DNA of 64,000 nucleotides from Saprospiraceae bacterium (GCA_020630435.1 JAHDBJ010000014.1:62001-126000); one strand, 5' to 3'; shown: positions 1 through 9,662, counted from the stretch's first letter. Notes: generated by a model from the sequence alone, not told the origin. Numbers and translations: made by a program.

Positions 1-11
1 TATAGATTCTA

Positions 12-791
12 ATGGATTTTTATAAATATCAAGGAACGGGAAACGATTTTGTCATGATTGATAATCGGGCAAAACGATATTTGACTAGAGCTGACGTTGA
101 AAAAATTGAACGACTATGTGATCGAAAATTTGGAATAGGTGCGGATGGTTTAATTCTCTTAGAAAATCATGCAGATTATGATTTTGAAATGATTTATTTC
201 AATGCAGATGGTAGAGAAAGCTCCATGTGTGGTAATGGAGGGCGTTGTATCGTGGCATTTGCAAATTTTTTAGGTGCGATCCAAAAAGATACACGTTTTA
301 TAGCTATCGACGGAGTTCACGATGCTTGTATAGAAGATGGAAATGTAGAATTGAAAATGAGCGATGTTGCTTCCGTAGAAATAGGAGAAGACTATTTCTT
401 ACTCAATACAGGCTCTCCTCATTATGTTATTTTCGTGGAAGATATAGATGATATAAATGTGTTTGAATTAGGGAGAACCATCCGATATTCCAATCGTTTT
501 CGAGTAGAGGGTGTAAATGTCAATTTTGTAGAAATCGTTGAAAATGGGATAAAAGTAGCGACTTATGAAAGAGGTGTTGAAGATGAAACCTTATCCTGTG
601 GAACAGGCGTTACAGCAGCAGCGATTGCGTATTATTTAAAATTCCCTAATGCGAATAATCAAAAAGTAGCGATTGAAAGTAAAGGAGGAGCATTAAGTGT
701 TAAGTTTGAAGCGAAGGAAAATAACCAATTTGAAAATATATGGCTTTGTGGTAATGCCCAGCAAGTCTTTCAAGGGAAGATAAATGTATAA
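12..791 (+). CDS. dapF: Diaminopimelate epimerase DapF
   Basis: DapF interconverts LL- and meso-diaminopimelate, the last step before meso-DAP is used for lysine and peptidoglycan in the cytoplasm. The 259-residue protein has the family's usual length. Both catalytic cysteines are visible: Cys73 in the SSMCGNGGRC motif and Cys196 in LSCGTGVTAA. The early NDFVMID block that binds substrate is also present. The ATG at 12 puts the YQGTGNDF motif at the expected distance from the N terminus. The gene is alone on its strand here; what lies upstream is outside the window. The assignment is secure. Confidence 0.97.
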   Translation: MDFYKYQGTGNDFVMIDNRAKRYLTRADVEKIERLCDRKFGIGADGLILLENHADYDFEMIYFNADGRESSMCGNGGRCIVAFANFLGAIQKDTRFIAIDGVHDACIEDGNVELKMSDVASVEIGEDYFLLNTGSPHYVIFVEDIDDINVFELGRTIRYSNRFRVEGVNVNFVEIVENGIKVATYERGVEDETLSCGTGVTAAAIAYYLKFPNANNQKVAIESKGGALSVKFEAKENNQFENIWLCGNAQQVFQGKINV

Positions 792-812
792 AATATAAAC
801 CATTTCTTTGTA

Positions 813-989
813 TCAACTATTTCCTAACACTTTATGAATAGTTGGTTCTGATTTTTTATCTTTTAAAAAAGAAAAACCACCAACACCTAATTTGGGATAA
901 TCTAAATCGTTGATTACATAATATTCTAAATATTGGTCTTCATTCTCTAAGTCAACCAAAAGACATTGAAGATAGTGTTCTTTGTTTTT
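813..989 (-). pseudogene. Decayed C-terminal gene fragment
   Basis: On the minus strand an open frame of about 58 codons runs from near 989 to a TGA at 813-815. It reads like real protein (for example YLECYV-like and DLDYPKLGVGGF-type stretches rich in D, E, Y and L), but it has no ATG and meets three in-frame stops just upstream. I read it as the remaining C terminus of an otherwise lost gene. I do not recognise the family. A chance open frame is possible in AT-rich DNA. Confidence 0.35.
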
Positions 990-1012
990 CTATCTTTATT
1001 ATTGTTTATCCA

Positions 1013-1051
1013 CTTATAAATAATTGAGCATTCTATTTTTTAATAGCTTCA
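1013..1051 (+). repeat. Degenerate right half of the palindromic element family
   Basis: This stretch matches the right end of the palindromic element found complete at 36335-36479 (shared core TTCTATTTTT followed by an AGCTTCA end). It lacks the left half and has several substitutions. It sits between the decayed fragment and the HD-domain gene. Confidence 0.55.
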
Positions 1052-1117
1052 AGGGCAATTTCTCCAAGTGTGTATCTCCAATTGATTTTTTTTAAGCATG
1101 ACAAGTATACTTTTATA

Positions 1118-1753
1118 ATGATAGAAAAGCTAAAACAACGTTGGCATCAGTTAGTACAAAAATACACAAATGATAGTGAGTTAATTGAGATAGCGTGGAT
1201 AGAAATAGAAAATCAGTATGGTCAAAAGAATCGAGCCTACCATAACCTCAAGCATTTGGAGAGTATGTTTTTTGAGTTGGAAAAATTTGTTATTGAAATA
1301 GATGATATGGAAGCAATATGCTTTTCGATTTGGTACCATGATTTGGTATATAATCCGTTAAAAAAAGATAACGAATTGAGAAGTGCCGAAAAAGCTCGAA
1401 TCTGGTTAAATAAATTAGGTGTTGATACTCAATTAATCGAAAAGTGTTTTCAACAGATAGTATTAACCCAACATCATAACCCAGAAGAAGATGCACCAAT
1501 GGACGATAAATATTTAATGGATTTTGATTTGGAAATATTGAGTCGAAAGGAAGAAGATTATTTAATGTACTGTCAACAAATAAGAAAAGAATATTGGATG
1601 TATCCCGATTTTATATATAAAAAGGGACGAGCGAAGGCGATGCAAAAATTTCTAGAACGTCCCTATATTTACCAAACATCATTTTATAGAATAGAAAAAG
1701 AAAAACGGGCTAGAGAAAATATTTCAAGAGAAATAGCTGCTTTATTGAAATAG
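1118..1753 (+). CDS. HD-domain metal-dependent phosphohydrolase (COG4339-like)
   Basis: A 211-residue soluble protein resembling the predicted metal-dependent HD phosphohydrolases of COG4339. The metal-binding pattern is visible: a histidine in RAYHNLKHLE near residue 45, the HD pair in the WYHDLVYNP motif near residue 84, histidines in the TQHHN segment, and a later aspartate in the MDFDLEIL segment. The natural substrate of this family is not known. I chose the ATG at 1118 (MIEKLKQRW) over a GTG at 1070, because the extra 16 residues are hydrophobic and overlap the degenerate repeat. The next gene starts 33 bases downstream. Confidence 0.8.
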   Translation: MIEKLKQRWHQLVQKYTNDSELIEIAWIEIENQYGQKNRAYHNLKHLESMFFELEKFVIEIDDMEAICFSIWYHDLVYNPLKKDNELRSAEKARIWLNKLGVDTQLIEKCFQQIVLTQHHNPEEDAPMDDKYLMDFDLEILSRKEEDYLMYCQQIRKEYWMYPDFIYKKGRAKAMQKFLERPYIYQTSFYRIEKEKRARENISREIAALLK

Positions 1754-1786
1754 CAAGAAAGATTTTTTAATATTGATATATGAAAA

Positions 1787-2374
1787 ATGATTAGAAATTT
1801 ATTATTTATAATAAATTTTCTATCCAATAGGAGTTACATTATTCGAAGAACACCAAATCGCATTTTGACAAAAGACTTTAGACATATATTCAACACCTAT
1901 TATTCTCCTTTGTGTAACTATGCTACAAAGATCATCCATGATGATAATAAGGCTGAAGATATTGTACAGGCTTTGTTCATTCAATTATGGGAAAATAAAA
2001 AATTAGAGACTGTAGATAAACTAGAGCCTTTTTTATTACGCAGCACTAAATTTAAATGTATCGATTTTTTACGTTCTAAAACACGCCAACGAGAGGTGAA
2101 TGTTCAAGAATTACCAGAAGCTATAAATGATACAGATTCTTCAATCGGAGAAGAAGATATAGAACCCTTATTGCATTTTTTTGCTGCCAAACTCCCTCCA
2201 AAAACACGTCAAGTTTTTTTACTAAGCAGAGAAAAAGGACTTTCCTATAAAGAAATTTCTGCTCAATTAGGGGTGTCAACAAAAACGGTTGAAAATCAAA
2301 TGGGCACTGCCTTGAAGAAGATGAGAGTACTTCTAAAAGAACACAAATTTTTCTCCTTAATACTTTTTTTATAA
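1787..2374 (+). CDS. ECF RNA polymerase sigma factor (FecI/Bacteroidota type)
   Basis: A 195-residue sigma-70 family factor of the extracytoplasmic-function class, with region 2 followed by region 4. Region 2 begins around FRHIFNTYYSPLCNYA (residues 32-47) and includes the DDNKAEDIVQ and LWENK segments. Region 4 is the C-terminal helix-turn-helix around YKEISAQLGVSTKTVENQ. It probably directs RNA polymerase to the uptake genes downstream and is held by the FecR-like protein encoded at 4921. Three genes lie between the two, whereas fecI and fecR are usually adjacent. The first 25 or so residues are not conserved-looking, so the true start may lie further in. Confidence 0.88.
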   Translation: MIRNLLFIINFLSNRSYIIRRTPNRILTKDFRHIFNTYYSPLCNYATKIIHDDNKAEDIVQALFIQLWENKKLETVDKLEPFLLRSTKFKCIDFLRSKTRQREVNVQELPEAINDTDSSIGEEDIEPLLHFFAAKLPPKTRQVFLLSREKGLSYKEISAQLGVSTKTVENQMGTALKKMRVLLKEHKFFSLILFL

Positions 2375-2530
2375 AAAAAATTAGGACGCCATTAGGGGTA
2401 GCCTTTCTTTTGTTCGACATATAGTTGTACAGAACATAATGCTATTTGTTTTACTAAACTTAAAAAATGTTCTGAGTTTGATCAAGACTTTTAATAAGTA
2501 CACTTTTTAAAAACAAAAGAAAATAGAATA

Positions 2531-3235
2531 ATGAAAAAGGTAATAAGAATATTAATACTTACAGTATGTAGTCCGATGCTATTATGGGGACAAGAATCAA
2601 ATCCTAGAGCGATTAAATACGGGGTACATTATAGTCAAAACTTTGCCCAACAACTTTATCATTCGCCATCAAATAAAGAATATGGAAAATCTATAACACG
2701 GACTTTGTATACTTTTGGCGTAGGAGTTAATGCCGAAAAACCAATAAACGATCAATTAAGTTTGAACGCAGCGATAGGGTATCAACAGAAAGGAAGTCGA
2801 GATTATGCACCTTCTTTTAATGCTGAAACAGATGGTATAAAAATGCGAAATAGATTTGATAATATAACCCTATCTTTTAATCCTATATTATACCTTAATA
2901 AAAAAACAATAAGACCTTATATACTAGGGGGATTATCCGCTAATTTATTACTGAATCGTAGAGCGGATGAATCTAATGATGATTATATCAATTCAAGATT
3001 ATATTATCATATCCCCACCAACGGAGGACTTTCAGAAGAAACAGAATCCTTCAAACGACTAGTATTGGGTTATGAAGGTGGTTGGGGGCTTAGAATAAAA
3101 AATCGATTTGCGATTGAGGGAAAAATACAATATGACATAAATCCTGCGTATAGTTCTGATAATCTAGAAATTAAAAACTTGCTTTGGACGATTAATCTCA
3201 AATTTGATTTACAAGGGATATTGCCCAGAAGTTAA
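2531..3235 (+). CDS. Small outer-membrane beta-barrel protein
   Basis: A 234-residue protein with a signal peptide ending near WGQES (residues 1-21), followed by alternating hydrophobic/polar strands typical of an eight-stranded OmpA/OmpW-like barrel (for example LNAAIGYQQKG, PYILGGLSANLLL, WGLRIKNRFAIEGKIQY). No catalytic motif is visible. It is the first of three small envelope genes placed between the sigma factor and its presumed anti-sigma factor. This suggests, but does not prove, a role in the same signalling or uptake locus. Confidence 0.65.
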   Translation: MKKVIRILILTVCSPMLLWGQESNPRAIKYGVHYSQNFAQQLYHSPSNKEYGKSITRTLYTFGVGVNAEKPINDQLSLNAAIGYQQKGSRDYAPSFNAETDGIKMRNRFDNITLSFNPILYLNKKTIRPYILGGLSANLLLNRRADESNDDYINSRLYYHIPTNGGLSEETESFKRLVLGYEGGWGLRIKNRFAIEGKIQYDINPAYSSDNLEIKNLLWTINLKFDLQGILPRS

Positions 3236-3322
3236 AATAATAAACAAACATTCATTTATGATCTCCCCAAAAAAGCCCCTTAAACCTACGTAATTATTTC
3301 AGTCACATAAACAAAGAATATC

Positions 3323-3937
3323 ATGAATCCATTAAAATTGATTTTATTGGGCCTGGTCGCCCTATGCACATTATTTACAAGTTGTGAAGAAGAAAACTTA
3401 CAATTTCAAATCGAACCAAGACCGCCATCACCTTTTCAACTAGAATATTCTACTATCACACCTCAAGGTACATATTCAAAAATATTAGAGTGTCCACACT
3501 TAGTATCAGTTACGATGAGGTGGGAAGAAAAAGATGATGGTATTTTATTAGAAAAAACAACATACTATCAAGATGTATTAGACAACAATCAAAAGGTTCA
3601 GTTTAGGATTGGTTATGTAAAAAAAGAATCAAATAAAGATTTATTAGAGCTTAAAGAAGCGACTATTGAAGGACGCTCGTCTGGTTCTGAATGGGCATAT
3701 AAAGACAAACAAGATGAAGTCAATAGATTTTATAAAGACTATGAACGTGTTATTATTCAAATTGAAGATGAATCCAAGGTATATACTATCAATGATAATA
3801 TGTTCACGGTAGAGAGTGTACAAGTCGCCAGTAATGATGAAATTCGATTATGGTTGACGATGGATGTTGAGGCTGGTACTAGAGACGGTAGAGGATATTA
3901 TCAGCTTGTAGGAAGATTTATACAATCAAATTTATAA
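3323..3937 (+). CDS. Hypothetical lipoprotein
   Basis: A 204-residue protein with a short hydrophobic leader and a lipobox-like LFTSC at residues 17-21, so Cys21 is likely lipidated. The mature part is rich in beta-strand-like segments and charged residues and resembles no family I recognise. It lies between two small beta-barrel genes in the sigma/anti-sigma locus, on the same strand with gaps of about 90-150 bases. A surface or periplasmic accessory role is an inference from position only. Confidence 0.6.
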   Translation: MNPLKLILLGLVALCTLFTSCEEENLQFQIEPRPPSPFQLEYSTITPQGTYSKILECPHLVSVTMRWEEKDDGILLEKTTYYQDVLDNNQKVQFRIGYVKKESNKDLLELKEATIEGRSSGSEWAYKDKQDEVNRFYKDYERVIIQIEDESKVYTINDNMFTVESVQVASNDEIRLWLTMDVEAGTRDGRGYYQLVGRFIQSNL

Positions 3938-3979
3938 TTAACCACATTTACGAGTTCCTTAAAAAATCAAACACCTTTT

Positions 3980-4061
3980 AAGCAATTATCTCCTAAATCA
4001 AAATAGAGATATGATTGAGTCGTATGGAATAACATTTTGAGGTAGGAGAAATTGCTTTTTT
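3980..4061 (+). terminator. Possible long-loop hairpin terminator
   Basis: AAGCAATT..CTCC near 3980-3994 can pair with GGAG..AATTGCTT near 4045-4056, followed by a T run to 4061. The loop is long (about 50 bases), so termination is only a suggestion. It lies between the lipoprotein and the next barrel gene. Confidence 0.35.
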
Positions 4062-4089
4062 AGAAAATTAGTTTAAAAAATTAAAAATT

Positions 4090-4773
4090 ATGAGACACGT
4101 ATTAACTTTAATTATTTCAATACTTTTTATTAACACCAATTTTGCACAATTATCAATAGGGATTAATATTGGGTCAAGTATGCCACAAGGTATATATGCT
4201 AAGAATAATCTAGATGAAGAAAATGCTAGATTTGCTAAGATAGGCTTTACTGGAGAATTGGACTTTAAATGGTATTTATCCAAAAATTTTGGATTGCAAA
4301 GTAGAATGGGACATACGGTACATGGATTTGATATAAAAGGACTAGAGTCAGATGACGAAACAATGATTATAGCGAATAATATGGATCCATACCGATATAC
4401 TTACCTTACTTTAGGACCATCTATTAGAGTCGGCGAAAATAAATTAGCACTCAGTATAAATCCATTTATAGGTACAGTTTTAAATCATGGGTACTCTTGG
4501 AATCTTGATGATGCTGATTTTCCAGAATATGGTTTTGAAGCTGATTTTGAAAGTCAAACCTTATTGTATTTTGGAGGATATATTGATATTTCTTATGATA
4601 TAAAGGATAAATTTTTTCTTAATCTTTCTGGAGGATATAAAACAACAAAATCAATAGATGAAAGAGCTTATATCAAGCATAATAATGAAAATATAGGAGA
4701 AGTCGACGCAATGGAAGATATTGGTACACGAAATAACTTTGATGTATTAATAGGGATAGGGTATAGATTTTAA
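4090..4773 (+). CDS. Small outer-membrane beta-barrel protein
   Basis: A 227-residue protein with a signal peptide (residues 1-19, ending TNFAQ) and a pattern of amphipathic strands ending in the aromatic C terminus GIGYRF, as expected for proteins inserted by the BAM machinery. Segments such as FKWYLSKNFGLQSRMGH and LSINPFIGTVLNHGY resemble the PorT/OmpW-like barrels common in Bacteroidota. The substrate is unknown. It precedes the FecR-like gene by about 150 bases and is separated from it by a hairpin. Confidence 0.65.
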   Translation: MRHVLTLIISILFINTNFAQLSIGINIGSSMPQGIYAKNNLDEENARFAKIGFTGELDFKWYLSKNFGLQSRMGHTVHGFDIKGLESDDETMIIANNMDPYRYTYLTLGPSIRVGENKLALSINPFIGTVLNHGYSWNLDDADFPEYGFEADFESQTLLYFGGYIDISYDIKDKFFLNLSGGYKTTKSIDERAYIKHNNENIGEVDAMEDIGTRNNFDVLIGIGYRF

Positions 4774-4787
4774 ACCCTTTTATCAAT

Positions 4788-4827
4788 AGAGAGATAGGAT
4801 AGAAGCCTTCTACTTTATCTCTCTTTA
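4788..4827 (+). terminator. Hairpin after the second small barrel gene
   Basis: AGAGAGATA at 4788-4796 is complementary to TATCTCTCT at 4816-4824, with a 19-base loop and a short T run. This would be a modest intrinsic terminator separating the barrel gene from the FecR-like gene. Confidence 0.45.
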
Positions 4828-4920
4828 CCAATAAATACTTAGAATTGAAATTTTTTTTATAGAAAACTTGCCAAGATGAAATTAGAGTATATTATTGATT
4901 AAAACCTTATCTTGTGGAGT

Positions 4921-5841
4921 ATGGATATTTATAGTTTATTGTCTAAATATTTTCTAGGAGAAGCAACAGAAAAAGAGAAAGAAGCAGTTGAATCGTTCAA
5001 AAAGAACAATTCAAAAGAGTTTACTCTATTGTCTAAAGTTTGGGAAAGAGACAATATCAAGGTAAAAGCATTTAATACACAAAAGGCTTGGAATAAAATG
5101 GGCTTAGATGTATCTGTTGAATCAAAGCCTAAAGTTGTTCCCATAGGTACTATCCTTAGAAGTGTTGCTGCAATTGGTCTATTACTCCTAGGGGCTTTTT
5201 TGGTTTATCGACAGTTCGCAGCTCCTGAGACTATTGAAATGCTACTAGCTCAAACAAGCACTGAAGAGCGGAATAGACAAGTAAAATTATCAGATGGTAC
5301 GACTATTTTTTTAAATAGAAATTCAAAATTACACTATCCTAAAACATTTGCGTCGGATGGAAGAAGGGTATCTCTAGAAGGGGAGGCATTCTTTGATGTC
5401 GCAGAAAATCCTAAAAAACCTTTTATTATAGAAACGACTCATTCTAAAATAACTGTACTAGGCACATCATTTAACGTTAATAGTAACCAACAAAAAACGA
5501 AAATTTCCGTAAAAACAGGAAAGGTAAAAGTGAATTCTGTCTATAATCGGAAATTTGTAACCTTAACAGCAGGGGTATCTGCCGTTTCTTCTTCCAAGGA
5601 GTTAATTGCATTTAAAACGCAAGATAATAATGTTACAGCATGGAAAACTGGAAATTTTGTATTCAAAGAAAAACCAATAAATGAAGTTATTCAAGCATTG
5701 AATACATACTACAATGGGCAAATTGAATCCTTGAAACAAAATGCGAATTGTTCTTTTACGGGGACATTTAAAGAAGCAGCCTTACCTGAAGTGCTTAAAG
5801 TTATTCAATTAAGTTGCGGGATCAAACTCAAAACAAAGTAA
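4921..5841 (+). CDS. FecR-family anti-sigma factor
   Basis: A 306-residue inner-membrane anti-sigma factor. The N-terminal cytoplasmic part (residues 1-75, starting MDIYSLLSKYFLGEATEKE) would bind the sigma factor. One transmembrane helix follows near residues 80-98 (SVAAIGLLLLGAFLVY). The periplasmic FecR domain contains the typical RQVKLSDGTTIFLNRNSKL, EGEAFFDV and VLGTSFNVN blocks, and the C-terminal STN-like end (FTGTFKEAALPEVLKVIQ) contacts the receptor. I preferred the ATG at 4921 to a TTG nine bases earlier. The stop lies 3 bases before the receptor start, so the two are co-transcribed. Confidence 0.93.
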   Translation: MDIYSLLSKYFLGEATEKEKEAVESFKKNNSKEFTLLSKVWERDNIKVKAFNTQKAWNKMGLDVSVESKPKVVPIGTILRSVAAIGLLLLGAFLVYRQFAAPETIEMLLAQTSTEERNRQVKLSDGTTIFLNRNSKLHYPKTFASDGRRVSLEGEAFFDVAENPKKPFIIETTHSKITVLGTSFNVNSNQQKTKISVKTGKVKVNSVYNRKFVTLTAGVSAVSSSKELIAFKTQDNNVTAWKTGNFVFKEKPINEVIQALNTYYNGQIESLKQNANCSFTGTFKEAALPEVLKVIQLSCGIKLKTK

Positions 5842-5844
5842 AAA

Positions 5845-8652
5845 ATGGGAAATTATTTTACTAGAAATAAAAAGTGTATATGCTTTTTATTCCTAATGCT
5901 ATTTGCTTTTGTTGGCATTGCTCAAGAGTCATTAGAACAGCCGATTACTATCACGTTCAATAAAATAAAACTAAAAAAGGCCTTATCGAAGTTAGAACAG
6001 CAAACGTCCATGACCTTTGCGTATAATAATATCCATTCGCTTAGTCAAAAAGTTAAAAAATCATATACTAATAAACCGCTTAAAACCATACTCAATGATT
6101 TGTTGACGCCCAAAGGATTGGGATACCAAATAATAGGAAAACAGGTCGCTATCTTTAAGTTAAAAACATTAGTACCATCATCGAAAACAACGCAAGAGGA
6201 AATAGGGCATCTCCCCAACATTAAGTTACAATTTTCGGGCTATATATATGATACCGATACACAAGAACCCATCATTGGAGCAAGTGTCTATGATAAGAAA
6301 ACACAAGCAGGAAATTCTACAGATATAGCAGGTTTTTTTGAGCTAACATTACTAGGAGATGGGAGGCATATAATTGTAGTTTCCTATATTGGCTATCGTT
6401 CCAAAGAAATAGAAGTAACAAAGGAAGAAGAAATTATAATTTTATTGGAACCAGATACCGAAACGTTATCTGTTGTAGAAGTAACAGATAACGAAAAAGT
6501 AGATCGTTCTATACATAATACACAAATGGGGGTTAGTGCCTTAGCACAAGAGCAGTTAAAAGATATTCCTAGTATGGCTGGAGAGACAGACATTATAAAA
6601 GGATTGACGTTATTACCAGGAATAGGTACAGGACAAGAAGGGACAGCAAATTTATATGTTAGGGGAGGAAGTATTGATCAAAACCTAATCCTATTAGACG
6701 GGATTCCACTGTATAACCCCTATCATCTTTTCGGTGTTTTATCAGCATTCAATGTCGATGCAATTGGTGGTGTAGAAATTTCAAAAGGAGGATTTCCTGC
6801 TCGTTATAGTGGACGACTATCATCCGTATTGGATATGTCTATGAGTGATGGGGATATAGGGAAATGGGAGACAAAAATTGACATTGGTATATTAGCAGCT
6901 AAAGCTATGGTTCGTGGGCCTATCTATAAAGATAAGAGCAGCATTTTATTTTCAGTACGGCGTAGTTATATAGAAGGCATACTAGCAGGCTTAGATGGGT
7001 TATATAATATCTTTGAAGACGAAGATTTAAAACTAAGATATAGTCTGACAGATTATAATTTGAAATGGGATTATAAAATTTCGGATAACGATAAATTATC
7101 GATTAATAGTTATTTCAGCCAAGATCCATTGCTATATAAGCAAAATTACTATACAGACAATGAGAGGTATGAATATAATAACGATTTTGTGAATTTAGAT
7201 GCAAAATATAATAACGGATTAATCGGGATACATTGGGAACATATTTTTAATGCAAAATTTTTTTCAAAAACAAGTCTTTACTATACACACTATAGCTATA
7301 ATTATGATTTTTTATCTGCAACTAGAAAAAAACAAATAAGGGGGGCTGAAAGACATGATGAAATATATAGATACTTCCGTTCATCAATAGACGATATTGG
7401 ATTTAAATATGATTTTCAATACCACCCTAATGATAAGCATCAATTTCGATTTGGTATTAATACAATCACCCATTTATATAACTTAGGTGTTGATGCTTAT
7501 TCGATTAGGCAAAATAGAGTGCAAGAAGGAAATAGATACCTTGTAACAGATGGCGATAGGGAAGTGCTAGAAACGAGTTTGTATATTGAAGATGAATGGG
7601 AATTGAGACCAACGCTCAAGGTGAATGTCGGGGTAAATGCAACAGCCTTTTGGGTAAAAGGAAAAGCATACTTTTCTCTTCAACCTCGTCTAAGTGGACG
7701 ATACTTACTTAATGACAAGTCTTCTGTTAAGTTATCGTATACAAGGATGGCACAAAATACACACTTGCTTTCTAGTGGAGAATATATATTGAAAACCGAT
7801 TTCTGGGTGCCTACAACAGCTAGAATTCAACCAGAGACTTCGGAGCAGTTTGGGCTTGGATATCACACGAAATTGGGGAATCAATTTGCAGTTGAAATGG
7901 AAACTTATTATAAAACTATGGATAATTTAACCGAATATCGTCCAGGAAGAAGTCTACTGTTACACAATGGAAATTGGGAAGATATTATTCTGATAGGTGA
8001 AGGAGAGTCCTATGGAGCTGAGTTTCTAATAAGAAAAACAAAAGGGAAATTGACGGGATGGCTTGCTTATACTTTATCATGGTCTTTTCGACAATTTGAT
8101 GAACTGAACTTCGGCAAAAAATACTATGACGTCTATGATCGCCGACACGATATTTCAATTAATCTCAATTACCAATTGAATAAAAAATGGTCATTCAATA
8201 CAACTTGGGTTTTTAACTCTGGAGGATTTACAAACTTAGCCTATGAAGCCTACCTACCTCTTGATACCTCAAATGAATTTTTAAACGGTACATATGGTAA
8301 TATTAATTTTAGCTCAAATGGTATCCTTATTGAAGATTTGGGGACTTCTAGTGCATTCGATTTTATTCCAAGCAGTTACTTAATTGTAGCATCGTATTTA
8401 AAAAATAGCTTTAGACTACCAGACTATCATAGGATGGATATTGCTTTTATACGTAAAAAGACGACAAAAAGAGGCAATACAACAGAACTTACCTTAGGTA
8501 TATCCAATGTTTATAATAAAAAAAATCCAACCTTTTTTACGGAAAATAGAGGGAATTTCCAATATAATGGGGTGAATTATGTTAATGTAGAATATGAAGG
8601 ATTTGCCTTATTTCCATTTTTACCTTCCGTAAATTATTCAATTACTTTTTAG
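5845..8652 (+). CDS. TonB-dependent outer-membrane receptor with STN signalling domain
   Basis: A 935-residue energy-coupled receptor. After a signal peptide (about 26 residues) comes an STN secretin/TonB short N-terminal domain (roughly 35-105), the module that contacts FecR in transducing receptors. A CarboxypepD-regulatory-like beta-sandwich (about 130-205, ending IIVVSYIGYRSKEIEV) follows, then the plug (NLYVRGGSIDQNLILLDG near 270) and a 22-strand barrel ending in NYSITF. Together with the adjacent FecR and the upstream ECF sigma factor it forms a cell-surface signalling and uptake system. The ligand cannot be read from sequence. The DUF4249 lipoprotein gene starts 41 bases downstream. 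Confidence 0.93.
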   Translation: MGNYFTRNKKCICFLFLMLFAFVGIAQESLEQPITITFNKIKLKKALSKLEQQTSMTFAYNNIHSLSQKVKKSYTNKPLKTILNDLLTPKGLGYQIIGKQVAIFKLKTLVPSSKTTQEEIGHLPNIKLQFSGYIYDTDTQEPIIGASVYDKKTQAGNSTDIAGFFELTLLGDGRHIIVVSYIGYRSKEIEVTKEEEIIILLEPDTETLSVVEVTDNEKVDRSIHNTQMGVSALAQEQLKDIPSMAGETDIIKGLTLLPGIGTGQEGTANLYVRGGSIDQNLILLDGIPLYNPYHLFGVLSAFNVDAIGGVEISKGGFPARYSGRLSSVLDMSMSDGDIGKWETKIDIGILAAKAMVRGPIYKDKSSILFSVRRSYIEGILAGLDGLYNIFEDEDLKLRYSLTDYNLKWDYKISDNDKLSINSYFSQDPLLYKQNYYTDNERYEYNNDFVNLDAKYNNGLIGIHWEHIFNAKFFSKTSLYYTHYSYNYDFLSATRKKQIRGAERHDEIYRYFRSSIDDIGFKYDFQYHPNDKHQFRFGINTITHLYNLGVDAYSIRQNRVQEGNRYLVTDGDREVLETSLYIEDEWELRPTLKVNVGVNATAFWVKGKAYFSLQPRLSGRYLLNDKSSVKLSYTRMAQNTHLLSSGEYILKTDFWVPTTARIQPETSEQFGLGYHTKLGNQFAVEMETYYKTMDNLTEYRPGRSLLLHNGNWEDIILIGEGESYGAEFLIRKTKGKLTGWLAYTLSWSFRQFDELNFGKKYYDVYDRRHDISINLNYQLNKKWSFNTTWVFNSGGFTNLAYEAYLPLDTSNEFLNGTYGNINFSSNGILIEDLGTSSAFDFIPSSYLIVASYLKNSFRLPDYHRMDIAFIRKKTTKRGNTTELTLGISNVYNKKNPTFFTENRGNFQYNGVNYVNVEYEGFALFPFLPSVNYSITF

Positions 8653-8693
8653 GAATAGAGGGGCTGTTTTTCATCAAATTAAAAATAAATAAT

Positions 8694-9662
8694 ATGAAAT
8701 ATAAATTCGTTTTTTTATCTATTTTAATGCTCTGTTTGTTAGCGTGTGAAACAGCACTAGAACTAAATGGACTAGGGGATAGAATTGTTGTAAACGCCTT
8801 TGTTGAAGAAAATAAGCCCCTGCAAGTACAAGTACAACGTTCTATTAATTCAATCGGAAATGTACGTTCTGAGGATCTCAAAAGAGCAGATGTATCGATA
8901 TATGAAGAGGGTATTTTTAAAACAAAACTAAAGTATGAAACCACAACAGAGCCTAATTATGGTTTTTTTAATAGTGGAAATTTTCTATCAGAAGTAGGAA
9001 AAGAATATACAATCAAAGTTATTGATGAATCATTAGGAGAAGTACAAGCTAAAACGATAGTACCTAAAACGGCAAGTTTATCAAATGTTTCTTTTAAAGA
9101 AGTTCCTTGGGGAATAGAAGAAGAATTTATTGAACCAGATGATCTTTCTACTAATTTTAAAATGGAATTTACGCTTTCTTTGTCGGAGTCGGGAACAGAG
9201 AAAGATTATTATCATTTAAAAATGTTTATACCCGTATATGAAAGTTTTAATCAAACTACTCGATTTTATGGATATAGCCCCGTAGAGATTGTACCAGAAA
9301 ATTTATCCGATAGTCAGCTATATATGGAAAATGGATTGCTGTTTACATCAGATAATTTTGAAGAGGCATCAGAACGTAAAGTAAAGGGGATTGCTAAAAC
9401 ATTTAAAAAACTAAAAAGAGGGTATGTTATAACTGAATTTTCCAATGCCCACTATAACCTCTCCTTGGATACGAGTGAAATTATTATTAAATTAGAAACA
9501 CTTTCAAAAGAAAGTTATGAATACTATAAAAGTTATAATTTTTATATTAGAAACTATGACGATGCCTTTACCCAACCTACATTGATATATAATAATGTAG
9601 AAAATGGACTAGGGCTATTTGGGGGACGTTCTGTCATGGAAGCATCTTATCCAATTGAATAG
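8694..9662 (+). CDS. DUF4249-family outer-membrane lipoprotein
   Basis: A 322-residue lipoprotein with lipobox LLAC at residues 15-18 (CLLACETALEL). The mature part begins with a beta-sandwich typical of DUF4249 (RIVVNAFVEENKPLQVQVQRS, then the DLKRADVSIYEEG segment). DUF4249 proteins are regularly encoded directly after CarboxypepD-type TonB receptors in Bacteroidota and are thought to act as surface partners of the receptor. The short spacing here fits that. Exact function is unknown. Confidence 0.85.
   Translation: MKYKFVFLSILMLCLLACETALELNGLGDRIVVNAFVEENKPLQVQVQRSINSIGNVRSEDLKRADVSIYEEGIFKTKLKYETTTEPNYGFFNSGNFLSEVGKEYTIKVIDESLGEVQAKTIVPKTASLSNVSFKEVPWGIEEEFIEPDDLSTNFKMEFTLSLSESGTEKDYYHLKMFIPVYESFNQTTRFYGYSPVEIVPENLSDSQLYMENGLLFTSDNFEEASERKVKGIAKTFKKLKRGYVITEFSNAHYNLSLDTSEIIIKLETLSKESYEYYKSYNFYIRNYDDAFTQPTLIYNNVENGLGLFGGRSVMEASYPIE

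Noticed and set aside
2375-2420. Conserved-looking block after the sigma-factor gene as a sigma-specific promoter
   Set aside because: The block (ATTAGGGGTAGCC) has no second copy upstream of the FecR or receptor genes, so a regulon motif cannot be supported from this window.
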